A stretch of 64,000 nt of DNA from Methylobacterium sp. J-030 (GTDB lineage: Bacteria; Pseudomonadota; Alphaproteobacteria; Rhizobiales; Beijerinckiaceae). Positions within the stretch are counted from its first letter, which is position 1. The number at the start of each line of letters is the position of its first letter. The notes under the pieces are model-generated. The model searched no databases. It saw nothing but the letters and a program-made list of their open reading frames with translations, and had not been told where the DNA came from. Made by a program: the position numbers and the translations under genes. Where the stretch lies: positions 85,632 to 149,631 of the forward strand of contig NZ_JAKSYM010000225.1 of NCBI RefSeq assembly GCF_022829545.1. Reading direction: 5' to 3'. This document shows positions 27,748 to 36,907 of the stretch, in pieces.

Positions 27748-28065
27748 ATGACCAACCACCTGACCGCCTGGGACGACCGGGAGGAGAGCGTCGCAGCCAA
27801 CGGCGTCGCCAAGCGCGCGATCCCGGGCGCGGGGGTGAGCCTCGTGCGGGTGGTGGTGCCGGCGGGCGTCGCGGCGCCGCGCCACAGCCATGACCACGAG
27901 CAGTTCGTGCAGGTCGTCTCGGGCTCCGGAACCCTGGAGACCGAACAGGGTCGCAAGCCGTTCACCACCGGCAGCGTGTTCCACTTTCCGGCCGGAACGT
28001 GGCATGCTGCCACATTTGAGACCGAGACGGTGCTGATCGAGACGAACCTCTCAACGCAGGGCTGA
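27748..28065 (+). CDS. Small cupin domain-containing protein
   Basis: 105-residue single-domain cupin. Motif 1 is APRHSHDHEQFVQVVSGSG (metal ligands H, H, E) and motif 2 is FHFPAGTWHAATF (H). Such small cupins bind a metal ion and act as isomerases, dioxygenases or sensors; nothing around it narrows the role. ATG 27748 has gagaggcaacg upstream. It is convergent with the toxin-immunity-like cassette 34 bp downstream and marks the left edge of that low-GC island. Confidence 0.9.
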   Translation: MTNHLTAWDDREESVAANGVAKRAIPGAGVSLVRVVVPAGVAAPRHSHDHEQFVQVVSGSGTLETEQGRKPFTTGSVFHFPAGTWHAATFETETVLIETNLSTQG

Positions 28066-28099
28066 CAAAGGTCCGGGCAACTGCGGAGTGCATCCGGCG

Positions 28100-28549
28100 C
28101 TAACCAGCCGGCGGCCCGCCGAGTTGTGCCTCAAGCCTCGTGACACTGTCCAATGTCTCGTGGGCATAACGAATGGCGTCTTCGCCGACGAGTAGATGGC
28201 CCTCTTGCGGGTCAAAGGCTATGCCACCCAACTGTCGTACGCAGGCAGCAACCGCAATCCAAACACCGGCGCAGCTGGAAAATGTTGCGAAATAAAACGC
28301 GTAGATACAAGCCCATGGGCCGCCGAAGCTTATCTCCGGATAGGTTTCGGTCAGATCCGAGAGTGGGATCACCGAGCATTCGAAACCGGCTTGGCGACCC
28401 TGCCATGTGGCCGGCAAATGGCCATGTGTGACCGGCGGGATTTGTTTTACTTGGAGCGTCAAGTCAAAACCGAGTGCATTGATAGCGTTCTGCCATTCTG
28501 TGACGCTAGACATTGGTCTTGCACAGAGTGCGTAAGCTTCCATGGTCAT
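28100..28549 (-). CDS. Candidate immunity protein of the adjacent nuclease-like toxin
   Basis: 149-residue soluble protein without signal peptide. It starts MEAYALCARPMSSVTEWQNA, has a Trp/Phe/Tyr-rich centre (FGGPWACIYAFYFATFSSCA) and a C-terminal AVAACVRQLGGIAFDPQEGH segment, which is the style of immunity-protein families (a helix followed by G-FDPQEG). No exact family is assigned. Its ATG overlaps the stop of the gene 28546-29181 (ATGA), so it is translated in step with it, as immunity genes follow their toxins. Base composition is well below the local GC. Function as an immunity protein is inference from order and composition. Confidence 0.6.
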   Translation of the reverse strand: MTMEAYALCARPMSSVTEWQNAINALGFDLTLQVKQIPPVTHGHLPATWQGRQAGFECSVIPLSDLTETYPEISFGGPWACIYAFYFATFSSCAGVWIAVAACVRQLGGIAFDPQEGHLLVGEDAIRYAHETLDSVTRLEAQLGGPPAG

Positions 28550-29181
28550 GGGATAACGACCTCAATCATGGCTGAAGAGAGCGACAAGTTCTTGACCGTG
28601 ATTCCACGGCTCACATGTACTTCTATCACGGGAACGCTATCATCGACTCCGGCAGCTTCTCTCAACTCGCGCGCACGAGCAGGTGTCAATCGCGCATTGC
28701 CGGTCTTGAGATCCCAAATCGCTCGGATGGGTGCCGCCGCTGTTCGGCCATCACGAAGGATTACATCAGTGCGGACGCTTCCATCCAGCCCGTATCGTAC
28801 AAGGTCGCCAGCGCTGAAGCTTTGCTCGATCCCATGCCTTCCGATGCCAGGCAGATTAAGTTCTCGCAACCGCGCCGCAACCTTTGTGTGAATGATAACT
28901 CCGTACAGGGCGCCCCGACCAGGATTAGTAATTTCAACAATTTCTCTCACAACGTCAATTATCGTATCCGTATTTCTATCGATCTTTGGATCGCCCGTCT
29001 TATCCTTTCGCGTAACGATAACAGTTCCGGCGCCTCCAGACCATCGGCCATCACTGCCGCGCGGCTGATCCTCCCTGAAGCCGGCCTTTACCTCAAGAAA
29101 ATGCAAGGTGATGAAAGCAATACTAAGTCTTAGTTCAGCAATGGCATAATTCAAAGCCAGATCACGGTCTTGACTTTGCAT
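28546..29181 (-). CDS. Candidate orphan polymorphic-toxin protein with PD-(D/E)xK nuclease-like C-terminus
   Basis: 211-residue product. After 37 mostly helical residues comes FREDQPRGSDGRWSGGAG, the QPR-x-GRWSGG linker that precedes toxin domains in many Rhizobiales and phage-type proteins. The C-terminal part reads GIEQSF, then SVRTDVILRDGR and AIWDLKTGNARLTPARAREL, giving the E...D...DxK order of PD-(D/E)xK endonucleases. No secretion signal, Rhs/YD repeats or T6SS domain is present, so this is an orphan tip or a gene using another partner. The region is strikingly AT-rich (19 G+C in 60 bases at 28921-28980). It overlaps its candidate immunity gene by 4 bp. Confidence 0.65.
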   Translation of the reverse strand: MQSQDRDLALNYAIAELRLSIAFITLHFLEVKAGFREDQPRGSDGRWSGGAGTVIVTRKDKTGDPKIDRNTDTIIDVVREIVEITNPGRGALYGVIIHTKVAARLRELNLPGIGRHGIEQSFSAGDLVRYGLDGSVRTDVILRDGRTAAAPIRAIWDLKTGNARLTPARARELREAAGVDDSVPVIEVHVSRGITVKNLSLSSAMIEVVIP

Positions 29182-29442
29182 GGTGACCTCGTCTGCCGAA
29201 CGTTCACCTTTTATTCTATGAATTTTTTCTTATTGTCAAGCGATTCGAGGGATGCTTAGCAGCGCGTCCCTGATCGGTCAGAGACGAAGTTCCCCGACCT
29301 GCGGCAAATTATTCTTGGGCGCCGGCCAAAATGCCTGTGCTTGGCCAGAACGCCGGGCGCGTGTAGAAATCGCCGTTCGAACGCCCGCCCGTGCACGCCG
29401 ACGAAAGGCCGGGCATCGCCCCTACCAGAACAGAGGCAGACC

Positions 29443-30747
29443 ATGAGCGCCGGTACCGCCGCCGACAAGCACTTCTCCAACAGCTTCTTCGCCGCCCCCC
29501 TGACCGAGGCCGATCCCGAGATCGCCGAGGCGGTCGCCAAGGAACTCGGCCGCCAGCAGCACGAGATCGAGCTGATCGCCTCGGAGAACATCGTCTCCCG
29601 CGCCGTGCTCGAAGCGCAGGGCTCGGTGCTGACCAACAAGTACGCGGAAGGCTATCCGGGCCGGCGCTACTACGGCGGCTGTCAGTTCGTGGACATCGCC
29701 GAAGACCTCGCCATCGAGCGCGCCAAGCGCCTGTTCGACTGCGGCTTCGCCAACGTGCAGCCGAACTCGGGCTCCCAGGCCAACCAGGGCGTGTTCCTGG
29801 CCCTGATGCAGCCCGGCGACACGTTCCTCGGCCTCGACCTCGCGGCCGGCGGCCACCTGACGCACGGCGCCCCGCCGAACGTCTCGGGCAAGTGGTTCAA
29901 GCCGGTCTCCTACACGGTGCGCCGGGATGACCAGCGCATCGACATGGATCAGGTCGCCCAGCTCGCGCAGGAGCACAAGCCGAAGGTGATCATCGCCGGC
30001 GGCTCGGGCTACCCGCGCCACTGGGACTTCGCCAAGTTCCGCGAGATCGCCGACTCGGTCGGCGCCTACTTCATGGTCGACGCGGCGCACTTCGCCGGTC
30101 TGATCGCGGCCGGCGTCCATCCGTCGCCGTTCCCGCACGCCCACGTGGTCACCACCACCACGCACAAGACGCTCCGCGGCCCGCGCGGCGGCATGATCCT
30201 CACCAACGACGAGGCGCTGGCGAAGAAGTTCAACTCGGCGATCTTCCCCGGCCTCCAGGGCGGCCCGCTGATGCACGTCATCGCCGGCAAGGCGGTGGCC
30301 TTCGGCGAGGCGCTGAAGCCCGAGTTCAAGATCTACGCCCGTCAGGTGGTGGAGAACGCCAAGGCGCTCGCCGACACGCTGATGTCCGGGGGCTACGACA
30401 TCACCTCGGGCGGTACCGACAACCACCTGATGCTGGTCGACCTGCAGCGTAAGGGGCTCACCGGCAAGGCCGCGGAGGCCGCCTTGTCGCGGGCCGATAT
30501 CACCTGCAACAAGAACGGCGTGCCGTTCGACACGCAGAAGCCGACCATCACGTCGGGCATCCGGCTGGGCACCCCGGCCGGCACGTCGCGCGGCTTCGGC
30601 GTCGCCGAGTTCAAGCAGATCGGCGGCTTCATCGTCGAGGTGCTGGACGGGCTCGCCGCCAAGGGCGAGGCGGGCGACAGCGCGGTCGAGGCCGACGTCA
30701 AGCGCCGCGTCCACGCACTGACCGACCGGTTCCCGATCTACGGCTGA
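29443..30747 (+). CDS. glyA: Serine hydroxymethyltransferase
   Basis: PLP enzyme interconverting serine and glycine with tetrahydrofolate C1 transfer; in methylotrophs it is also the entry step of the serine cycle. The 434-residue product has [35 protein letters not shown], the PLP-binding lysine in [14 protein letters not shown], and the C-terminal [16 protein letters not shown] 29443 is preceded by gaggcag; the frame is open to 29341 but the extra residues are Arg/Ala-rich. The 261 bp upstream are AT-rich near 29200-29250 and separate it from the toxin-like cassette. It heads glyA-nrdR-ribD-ribE. Confidence 0.97.
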   Translation: MSAGTAADKHFSNSFFAAPLTEADPEIAEAVAKELGRQQHEIELIASENIVSRAVLEAQGSVLTNKYAEGYPGRRYYGGCQFVDIAEDLAIERAKRLFDCGFANVQPNSGSQANQGVFLALMQPGDTFLGLDLAAGGHLTHGAPPNVSGKWFKPVSYTVRRDDQRIDMDQVAQLAQEHKPKVIIAGGSGYPRHWDFAKFREIADSVGAYFMVDAAHFAGLIAAGVHPSPFPHAHVVTTTTHKTLRGPRGGMILTNDEALAKKFNSAIFPGLQGGPLMHVIAGKAVAFGEALKPEFKIYARQVVENAKALADTLMSGGYDITSGGTDNHLMLVDLQRKGLTGKAAEAALSRADITCNKNGVPFDTQKPTITSGIRLGTPAGTSRGFGVAEFKQIGGFIVEVLDGLAAKGEAGDSAVEADVKRRVHALTDRFPIYG

Positions 30748-30791
30748 GGCGTGAGCGGGGCCGGTCTTTCGGGCCGGCCTCCGGTGGATTA

Positions 30792-30830
30792 GGAAACAGC
30801 CGCGGATCCGAACGGTCCGCGGCTGTTTCC
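30792..30830. terminator. Perfect 15 bp stem-loop between glyA and nrdR
   Basis: ggaaacagccgcgga (30792-30806) pairs exactly with tccgcggctgtttcc (30816-30830), 9 nt loop. The A-rich start and T-rich end give the shape of a bidirectional intrinsic terminator, with only a short T-run (ttt). It ends 19 bp before nrdR, so it may reduce rather than abolish read-through. Confidence 0.75.
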
Positions 30831-30849
30831 ATATCCGAGTATCAGATCC

Positions 30850-31374
30850 ATGCGCTGTCCCTATTGCGGCGGCTCCGAGACCCAGGTGAAGGACTCGCGG
30901 CCCTCCGAGGACGGCGCCGCGATCCGGCGCCGCCGGGTCTGCCCGGACTGCGCCGGCCGCTTCACCACCTTCGAGCGGGTGCAGTTGCGCGAGGTCGTGG
31001 TACTCAAGCGCTCGGGCAAGCGCGTGCCCTTCGACCGGGACAAGCTCCAGCGCTCCATCGACGTGGCTCTGCGCAAGCGCGCCGTCGATCCGGAGCGGGT
31101 CGAGCGGCTGGTCAGCGGCATCACCCGGCAGCTCGAGAGCGCGGGCGAGCCGGAGGTGACCTCCGAGGCGATCGGCGAACTGGTGATGGCGGGGCTGAAG
31201 GGTCTCGACGATGTCGCCTACGTGCGCTTTGCCTCGGTCTACAAGAATTTCCGCGAGGCCAAGGACTTCGAGGATCTGCTCGGCACCCTCGGCGGCAGCC
31301 CGCTGCTGGCGGCGAAGGCGCCGCAGGTCGAGCCCGAGCCCGAACCGCCGCGCCGCCGCGCCGGACGCACATGA
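30850..31374 (+). CDS. nrdR: Transcriptional repressor NrdR
   Basis: Zinc-ribbon/ATP-cone repressor of ribonucleotide reductase genes, sensing dATP/ATP. The 174-residue product has zinc ligands C3, C6, C31 and C34 (MRCPYC and VCPDC), the [16 protein letters not shown] motif, and an ATP-cone from residue 48 ([18 protein letters not shown]). The last 20 residues are Pro/Arg-rich and variable. Start is the ATG directly fitting the family N-terminus. Its stop overlaps the ribD start (ATGA). The nrdR-rib linkage is widespread in Proteobacteria. Confidence 0.97.
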   Translation: MRCPYCGGSETQVKDSRPSEDGAAIRRRRVCPDCAGRFTTFERVQLREVVVLKRSGKRVPFDRDKLQRSIDVALRKRAVDPERVERLVSGITRQLESAGEPEVTSEAIGELVMAGLKGLDDVAYVRFASVYKNFREAKDFEDLLGTLGGSPLLAAKAPQVEPEPEPPRRRAGRT

Positions 31375-32480
31375 GCGATGACGGCACGTTCATGCGCCTC
31401 GCCCTGGCGCTCGGCCAGCGGGGACTCGGCACCACCTGGCCGAACCCGTCGGTGGGCGCCGTCGTGGTCGAGCCGGGCACGGGGCGCATCCGCGGGACCG
31501 GAGCGACCGCGCCGGGCGGGCGCCCGCACGGGGAACCCCTGGCGCTCGCCGCCGCGGGAGAGGCCGCCCGCGGCGCGACCCTCTACGTGACGCTCGAACC
31601 CTGCTCGCATCACGGCCGGACGCCGCCCTGCACGGACGCGATCCTGGCGGCCGGGATCGCCCGGGTGGTCAGCGCCCTGGAGGATCCCGATCCGCGGGTG
31701 GCGGGCCGCGGCCACGATCTCCTGCGTCAGGGGGGCGTGGCGGTCGAGACCGGGCTGATGCGCGCGGCGGCGGCCCGCGACCATATCGGCCACGTCACCC
31801 GGGTGACCCGGGGGCGCCCGGCCCTGCATCTGAAGCTCGCCCGCACCCGGGACGGCTTCTGCGCGGCGGCCGGGCCGGAACGCCTGCGGATCACCGGGCC
31901 GGTGGCGGACGGGGCGGTCCATCTCTGGCGGGCCCATGCCGACGCGATCCTGGTGGGCATCGGCACCGCCCGGGCCGACGATCCGTCGCTGACCGTGCGG
32001 CTGCCGGGCTTGTCCGGGCGCTCGCCCCTGCGGATCGTCCTCGACACGCATCTGCGGCTCTCGCCGGCCAGCGTGCTGGCGCGGACCGCCCGCGACACGC
32101 CGACCCTGGTGCTGACCACCCGCTCCGCCCCGGCCCATGCCCGGCGCGCGCTGGAGGCCCTGGGCGTCGAGGCCGCGACCGTGCCGGCGGATGCGGCCGG
32201 CGGGATCGATCTGCCGGCGGCGCTGGCCTATCTCGGCAGCCGCGGCCTGACCCGCCTGTGCAGCGAGGGCGGCCCCCGCCTTGCGGACGCGCTGGCGCGG
32301 GCCGATCTGATCGATACCTGCACGCTGATCACCGGGCCGGTCGCGCTCGGACCGGCCGGCGGCCTCCCGGCGCTGGGGCCGGCCCTGGCGGAGGCGCTGG
32401 CAAGCGACCGCTTCCGCGAGGCCGAACGGGCGCAATGCGGCCCCGACGAGGCCGTGACCTACGAACGCAACAGGATCTGA
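31371..32480 (+). CDS. ribD: Bifunctional riboflavin biosynthesis protein RibD (deaminase/reductase)
   Basis: Catalyses deamination then reduction of the GTP-cyclohydrolase II product in riboflavin synthesis. The 369-residue product has the N-terminal cytidine-deaminase-like domain with zinc ligands in RPHGEPLAL and [12 protein letters not shown], and a C-terminal RibD_C NADPH reductase domain from about residue 145 ([49 protein letters not shown]). Both domains look complete. ATG 31371 overlaps nrdR by 4 bp; ribE follows after 3 bp. Confidence 0.96.
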   Translation: MSDDGTFMRLALALGQRGLGTTWPNPSVGAVVVEPGTGRIRGTGATAPGGRPHGEPLALAAAGEAARGATLYVTLEPCSHHGRTPPCTDAILAAGIARVVSALEDPDPRVAGRGHDLLRQGGVAVETGLMRAAAARDHIGHVTRVTRGRPALHLKLARTRDGFCAAAGPERLRITGPVADGAVHLWRAHADAILVGIGTARADDPSLTVRLPGLSGRSPLRIVLDTHLRLSPASVLARTARDTPTLVLTTRSAPAHARRALEALGVEAATVPADAAGGIDLPAALAYLGSRGLTRLCSEGGPRLADALARADLIDTCTLITGPVALGPAGGLPALGPALAEALASDRFREAERAQCGPDEAVTYERNRI

Positions 32481-32483
32481 GCG

Positions 32484-33104
32484 ATGTTCACGGGGTTGGT
32501 CAGCGATGTCGGCACGGTGGTCTCGGTCGCAGGCGAAGGCGACCTGCGCCGGATCGCCATTCGGGCGTCCTACGATCCGGCCGGCATCGCGCTCGGCGCC
32601 TCGATCGCGTGTTCCGGCCCGTGCCTCACGGCGGTCTCGGTCGAGCCGGCCGAGGGCGGCTGCGTCTTCGCGGTAGATGCCGCCGCCGAGACCCTGGCGC
32701 GGACCACCGTAGGCTCTTGGACCGCGGGGGCACGGATCAACCTCGAACGCTCGCTGAAGGTCGGCGACGAGCTCGGCGGCCATCTGGTCACCGGCCACGT
32801 GGACGGCCTCGCCGAGATCGTGGAGCGCACGAGCGTCACCGCGGGGGCCTGGGGGCCGAGCGAGCGCTTCACCCTGCAGGCGCCGGCCGGTCTGAAGAAA
32901 TTCATCGCCGAGAAGGGCTCGGTCTGCCTCGACGGCACCTCGCTCACGGTGAACGTGGTTCAGGACGACCTGTTCTCGGTGCTGCTGATCCCGCACACGC
33001 TCCAGGTCACCACCTGGGGCGCGCGGCGCGCGGGGGATCGGCTCAACCTGGAGGTCGATCTGATCGCCCGCTACGCCGCCCGGCTCGCCGAGGCGCGGGC
33101 CTGA
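32484..33104 (+). CDS. ribE: Riboflavin synthase, alpha subunit
   Basis: Dismutates two molecules of 6,7-dimethyl-8-ribityllumazine into riboflavin. The 206-residue product shows the two lumazine-binding repeats: MFTGLVSDVGTVVSV with SIACSGPCLTAVSVE, and DELGGHLVTGHVDGLAEI with SVCLDGTSLTVN. The N-terminal MFTGLV is diagnostic. It ends the nrdR-ribD-ribE unit. In related genomes ribH-nusB-thiL usually follow closely; here they begin 7.8 kb further on. Also named ribC in some organisms. Confidence 0.96.
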   Translation: MFTGLVSDVGTVVSVAGEGDLRRIAIRASYDPAGIALGASIACSGPCLTAVSVEPAEGGCVFAVDAAAETLARTTVGSWTAGARINLERSLKVGDELGGHLVTGHVDGLAEIVERTSVTAGAWGPSERFTLQAPAGLKKFIAEKGSVCLDGTSLTVNVVQDDLFSVLLIPHTLQVTTWGARRAGDRLNLEVDLIARYAARLAEARA

Positions 33105-33110
33105 TCGACC

Positions 33111-33163
33111 AGGGTTTCCAAAGGGCTGAAGCCCTTTGGCGGGTGTTCAGGGCAGAGCCCTGA
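33111..33163 (+). repeat. Intergenic repeat, family C (copy 2), two tandem hairpins after ribE
   Basis: First hairpin ccaaagggc-tgaa-gccctttgg (33118-33139), second tcagggc-aga-gccctga (33147-33163). Family C arms also occur at 12138-12171 in inverse orientation. It starts six bases after the ribE stop and may act as its terminator despite lacking a T-run. Confidence 0.75.
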
Positions 33164-33263
33164 GATGTTCACCCCGGCTCCGCCCTGGACCCGCGAAAGG
33201 TCTCGACCTTCAGACACCACGACTTGAGATGCGCAAGACCACGCGCTCCCGTCGAACAGGCAT

Positions 33264-33692
33264 TCAGCGCGGCGGGATCGAGTAGGTGCCGGTGGCGTGG
33301 CAGACGAGATCGGGGTTACCCGCGGCGGAGATCAGAACCTCGCCGACCGCAAGCCGCCGGCCGAGCTTGAGCAGCCGGCACTCCGCCAGGAGATCGCCCG
33401 AGACGGGCTTGCGCAGGAAGTTGAAGGTCAGGCTGGTGGTCACGGCCAGCGCCACCGGGCCGATATTGGCGAGGATCGCCGCGTAGAGCGCGTAATCGGC
33501 CAGCGCCATCATGGCCGGCCCCGAGACCGTCGCGCCCGGGCGCAGGAAGCGCTCGTGCGCCTCCAGCCGCATCCGCGCCGAGAGCGGGCCGACCTCTTCG
33601 AGATGATAGGCGCGGCCGCCCGCCTGCATCTGCGGGAATTCGCGGTCGAGGAAGTCCTGCGTTTCGGCGAGGGTCAGGATCGTGGCGGTCAT
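33264..33692 (-). CDS. PaaI-type hotdog-fold thioesterase
   Basis: 142-residue single hotdog domain. RAYHLEEVGPLSARMRLEAH, PGATVSGPAMMALADYALYAAILA and AVTTSLTFNFLRKPVSGDLLAE follow the PaaI/YbgC-like pattern, with the Asp of ALADYALY at the catalytic position. Such enzymes hydrolyse acyl-CoA thioesters; substrate unknown. ATG 33692 is preferred over the frame extension to 33851, which is made of Arg/Pro-rich residues from the family B repeat. It is the downstream-most gene of the minus-strand block separating ribE and ribH. Confidence 0.88.
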   Translation of the reverse strand: MTATILTLAETQDFLDREFPQMQAGGRAYHLEEVGPLSARMRLEAHERFLRPGATVSGPAMMALADYALYAAILANIGPVALAVTTSLTFNFLRKPVSGDLLAECRLLKLGRRLAVGEVLISAAGNPDLVCHATGTYSIPPR

Positions 33693-33749
33693 GCTTGTTT
33701 GCAGCGTGGGTTGAGGTGCGGGGCCATCGTCGGGCCTCCCATCCCACCT

Positions 33750-33863
33750 CCTCATCCTGAGGTGCCGGAGCGCAGCGCAGGCCTCGAAGGAGGGCTCCAG
33801 GGATCGCGCGGCCGGCTGGAGGGCTCCTTCGAGGCCCGCTGACGCGGGCATCTCAGGATGAGG
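33750..33863. repeat. Long nested palindrome, family B (copy 2)
   Basis: Outer arms cctcatcctgagg (33750-33762) and ctcaggatgagg (33852-33863) match the 9555-9600 element; inner arms gcctcgaaggagggctccag (33781-33800) and its near-complement (33816-33835) add a second 20 bp stem with a few mismatches. It lies between spoVR (ends 33897) and the thioesterase gene, both on the minus strand. Confidence 0.85.
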
Positions 33864-33896
33864 GGTGCGGGTTGGACGATCGGCTTGCCGAACCGA

Positions 33897-35468
33897 TCAG
33901 AAGAAGATCGGCCGCGCGCTGGCGGTGATCTCACCGAGCACCGTGCCGGTGGCCGGCTCGATCTCCTTGAGCACCACGTCGTAGCCCCAGAGGTCGGCGA
34001 GGTGCTGGAGCACCCGCTTGGCATCGTCCTTCTGAAGGGTGATCTTGTTGATCGCCTTGTGGTGCAGGATCAGGCGCCGGTCGCCTTCGAGATCGACGTC
34101 CACCACCTCGATGTCGGGATCGAGCCACGCCACGTCGTACTGGCGTGCGAAGGACCGGCGCATCTTGCGGTAGCCGCGCTCGTCGTGGATCGCCTCCACC
34201 CGCAGCTCCGGCTCCTCCGGGTCGTCGACCACGTGGAACAGGCGCAGGTCGCGCATCAGCTTGGGCGACAGGAACTGCTGGATGAAGCTCTCATCGCGGT
34301 AATTCTCCCAGCAATCGCGCAACACCGCCATGGGATCGCCGGTGCCGGCGATGTCGGGGAACCACGCCCGGTCCTCGTCGGTGGGCTGCTCGACGATGCG
34401 GGCGATGTCCTGCATCATCGCGAAGCCGATCGCGTAGGGGTTGTGGCCGCCGTAGGAACGATCGTCGTAGTTCGGCTGCCGGATGACGTTGGTGTGCGAC
34501 TGCAGGAACTCGAGATAGGCGGCCTCGGTGATCTGCCCGGATTCCGAGAGGGCGTTCATGATCCGGTAGTGGCAGTAGGTGGCGCAGCCCTCGTTCATCA
34601 CCTTGGTCTGCCGCTGAGGATAGAAGTACTGGGCGACCAAGCGCACGATCCGCAGGATCTCCCGCTGCCAGGGGCGAAGCCTGGGCGCGACCTTCTCCAG
34701 GAAATAGAGAATATTCTCCTGCGGCAGTTCGAGCAGCGCCTTGCGCCGTTCCGCCGCCACGTCCGGCCGGACCGTGCCGATCTTCTGCGGCAGGGTCCGC
34801 CAGAGGTCGTTGTAGATCTGCTCGCCGTGCTCGATCCGCTCGCGCTCGCGCCGCTGCTCGGAGGCGAGGTCGGGCCGCTTCTTGCGCGGGTAGCGGTGGA
34901 CGCCCTGGCTCATCAGTGCGTGGGCGGCGTCGAGCACCTGCTCCACCGCCTGGTGGCCGTAGCGCTCCTCGCAGCGCGCGATGAAGCCTTTCGCAAAATC
35001 CAGGTAGTCCAGGATACCTTCCGCGTCGGTCCACTGCCGAAACAGATAATTGTTCTTGAAGAAGTGGTTGTGGCCGAAGGCGGCGTGCGCGATGACCAGC
35101 GTCTGCATGGTCGCCGTGTTCTCCTCCATCACGTAGGAGATGCACGGGTCGGAGTTGATGACGATCTCGTAGGCGAGCCCCATCAGGCCGCGGCGATAGC
35201 CGGCCTCGTGCTGGGCGAAGTGCTTGCCGAAGGACCAGTGCTTGTAGAACAGTGGCATGCCGATCGACGCGTAGGCGTCGAGCATCTGCTCGGCCGTGAT
35301 GATCTCGATCTGGTTCGGATACCACGACAGGCCGAGTTGGGGCCCGGCGACAGCCTCGCAGGCGTCGTGGATGCGGCGGATGGTGTCGAAGTCCCAGTCG
35401 TTCCCGGTGAACAGGGGTTTCTGGCCACCCGAGATGATCTGGGGCGTGCGTGCCTTGACGAGCGTCAT
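33897..35468 (-). CDS. SpoVR family protein
   Basis: Cytosolic protein of the SpoVR/YcgB family, named after a Bacillus cortex-formation gene but widespread in non-sporulating bacteria, where it is induced with PrkA and YeaH under starvation or stress. The 523-residue product carries family segments GNDWDFDTIRRIHDACEA, YKHWSFGKHFAQHEAGYRRG, NEGCATYCHYRIMNAL and DPDIEVVDVDLEGDRRLILH; length is typical. Biochemical activity is unknown. It is the last gene of the prkA-yeaH-spoVR operon, 43 bp after yeaH. Confidence 0.95.
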   Translation of the reverse strand: MTLVKARTPQIISGGQKPLFTGNDWDFDTIRRIHDACEAVAGPQLGLSWYPNQIEIITAEQMLDAYASIGMPLFYKHWSFGKHFAQHEAGYRRGLMGLAYEIVINSDPCISYVMEENTATMQTLVIAHAAFGHNHFFKNNYLFRQWTDAEGILDYLDFAKGFIARCEERYGHQAVEQVLDAAHALMSQGVHRYPRKKRPDLASEQRRERERIEHGEQIYNDLWRTLPQKIGTVRPDVAAERRKALLELPQENILYFLEKVAPRLRPWQREILRIVRLVAQYFYPQRQTKVMNEGCATYCHYRIMNALSESGQITEAAYLEFLQSHTNVIRQPNYDDRSYGGHNPYAIGFAMMQDIARIVEQPTDEDRAWFPDIAGTGDPMAVLRDCWENYRDESFIQQFLSPKLMRDLRLFHVVDDPEEPELRVEAIHDERGYRKMRRSFARQYDVAWLDPDIEVVDVDLEGDRRLILHHKAINKITLQKDDAKRVLQHLADLWGYDVVLKEIEPATGTVLGEITASARPIFF

Positions 35469-35511
35469 GCGGCCTCCCGATCGATTGTGTGCCTTCGGCC
35501 GTGGCGAGCCT

Positions 35512-36813
35512 TCACGCCTCCGCCTCGGCCTTCGCGTCCTTGCGGCCGAACAGCTCGCGGAAGACCGGGTAGATCTCCCGGCGGTGGTTGACCTTGCGCA
35601 TGGCGATCGGCCCGCCCGCCTTGGCGATCGCCTCGTAGGTCCGCCACAGGGTGGTGCGGTGCTCCACGAAGCCGGCGCGGGGGCCGTTCTCGTCGCCGAC
35701 CTCCAGATAGGCGAAGTGCTGGCAGGCCGGCAGGATGTGCGCGCGCAGGAGTTCCGTCGAGGTCGGCCCGTCCGAGGAGACGTTGTCGCCGTCGGACGCC
35801 TGGGCGGCGTAGATGTTCCAGTCGTTCGGGTCGTAGCGCTCGGCGATGATGCGCTTCATCTCGACCAGCGCCGACGACACCAGCGTGCCGCCGGTCTCCC
35901 GGGAGCCGAAGAACGTCTCCTCGTCCACCTCGGTCGCCCGGTCGGTGTGGCGGATGAACACGATCTCCACGTGACGGTAGCGGCGCGTCAGGAAGATGTG
36001 CAGCAGGATGTAGAACCGTTTGGCGAGATCCTTCATGTGCTCGGTCATCGAGCCGGACACGTCCATCAGGCAGAACATCACCGCCTGCGCGATCGGCCGC
36101 GGATAGGGCTCGAACCGGCGGAAGCGCAGGTCGATCGGATCGACATAGGGGATGCGCTTCGAGCGCTCGCGCAACCGGAACAGGGCCTCCTCCAGCTCCG
36201 AACGCTCCGTGTCGCCCTCGGCCAGAGCCTCGATCCGCGCCTCCAGCGCGGCGACCTCGTCGGGCTTCGGCCGCTTGAGGGCGATCCGCCGGGACATCGA
36301 GTTGCGCAGGGTGCGGGTGAGGGCGAGGTTCGCGGGCGACCCGGTCACCGTGTAGCCGGCCCGGCGCAATCCCTCGGTCTCCACGACGGCGAGGCGGCGC
36401 TTGGCCAGATCCGGCAGTTCGAGATCCTCCAGGAAGAGTTCCAGGAACTCCTCGCGGGTCAGCACGAAGCGGAACGCGTCCTCGCTGTTCTCGCCGCCCT
36501 CCCCGCCCTCGCCGGAGCCGCGCCCGCCCCCGCCGCCGGGCGGGCGCTCGATCGTGTCGCCCTCCACGTAGGTCTTGTTGCCCGGCAGGATGTGGTCCTG
36601 CAGGCCGGTGCCGGGCTGGCGGGAGAAGCGCGGCTCGCGCACGCCGTCGGCCGGCACGGTCACCCGGCCGTCCTTGCCCAGATCCTTGATGTCCTTCTCG
36701 CGGGCGGATTCGCGCACCGCCCGCTGGGCCACGTCCTTGACGCGGCGCAGGAAGCGCTGGCGGTTCGGGAGGCTCTTGCCGCCCGGATTCAAGCGTCGGT
36801 CGACGATGTGCAT
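35512..36813 (-). CDS. YeaH/YhbH family protein (DUF444, VWA-like)
   Basis: 433-residue protein of the DUF444 family. It starts MHIVDRRLNPGGKSLPNRQR, has a Gly/Glu-rich loop (PPGGGGGRGSGEGGEGGENS) and a C-terminal VWA-like domain with the metal motif FCLMDVSGSMTEHMKD (DxSxS), followed by RRYRHVEIVFIRHTDRATEVDEE. E. coli YeaH is linked genetically to PrkA/YeaG in nitrogen-starvation stress. It probably acts as a partner or target of the upstream kinase. The gap to prkA (181 bp) contains a stem-loop at 36871-36907. Confidence 0.95.
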   Translation of the reverse strand: MHIVDRRLNPGGKSLPNRQRFLRRVKDVAQRAVRESAREKDIKDLGKDGRVTVPADGVREPRFSRQPGTGLQDHILPGNKTYVEGDTIERPPGGGGGRGSGEGGEGGENSEDAFRFVLTREEFLELFLEDLELPDLAKRRLAVVETEGLRRAGYTVTGSPANLALTRTLRNSMSRRIALKRPKPDEVAALEARIEALAEGDTERSELEEALFRLRERSKRIPYVDPIDLRFRRFEPYPRPIAQAVMFCLMDVSGSMTEHMKDLAKRFYILLHIFLTRRYRHVEIVFIRHTDRATEVDEETFFGSRETGGTLVSSALVEMKRIIAERYDPNDWNIYAAQASDGDNVSSDGPTSTELLRAHILPACQHFAYLEVGDENGPRAGFVEHRTTLWRTYEAIAKAGGPIAMRKVNHRREIYPVFRELFGRKDAKAEAEA

Positions 36814-36870
36814 CCGCTGCGAAAACCCTCGTCCGCGTGTGCCGGCCGGGTCCCGACCCTTGTCGTACCA

Positions 36871-36907
36871 TGCTGTTGCGGAAGGAATGGATCCTTCCCT
36901 TGCAGCA
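36871..36907 (-). promoter_or_regulatory. Intra-operon stem-loop between prkA and yeaH
   Basis: tgctgttgcggaagga (36871-36886) and tccttcccttgcagca (36892-36907) pair over two blocks (5 bp and 7 bp) around an internal mismatch, with a 5 nt loop. On the operon (minus) strand it lies about 58 bp before the yeaH start. It could be a processing or attenuation site; the rest of the 181 bp gap shows nothing else. Confidence 0.5.

Noticed and set aside
28196..29133. Plus-strand frames across the toxin-immunity cassette
   Set aside because: The minus-strand genes have an ATGA overlap, recognisable motifs and natural composition; the plus-strand frames have none of these.
29252..29446. 64-codon frame upstream of glyA
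   Set aside because: Arg-rich end overlapping the glyA start and no conserved pattern; probably leader sequence.
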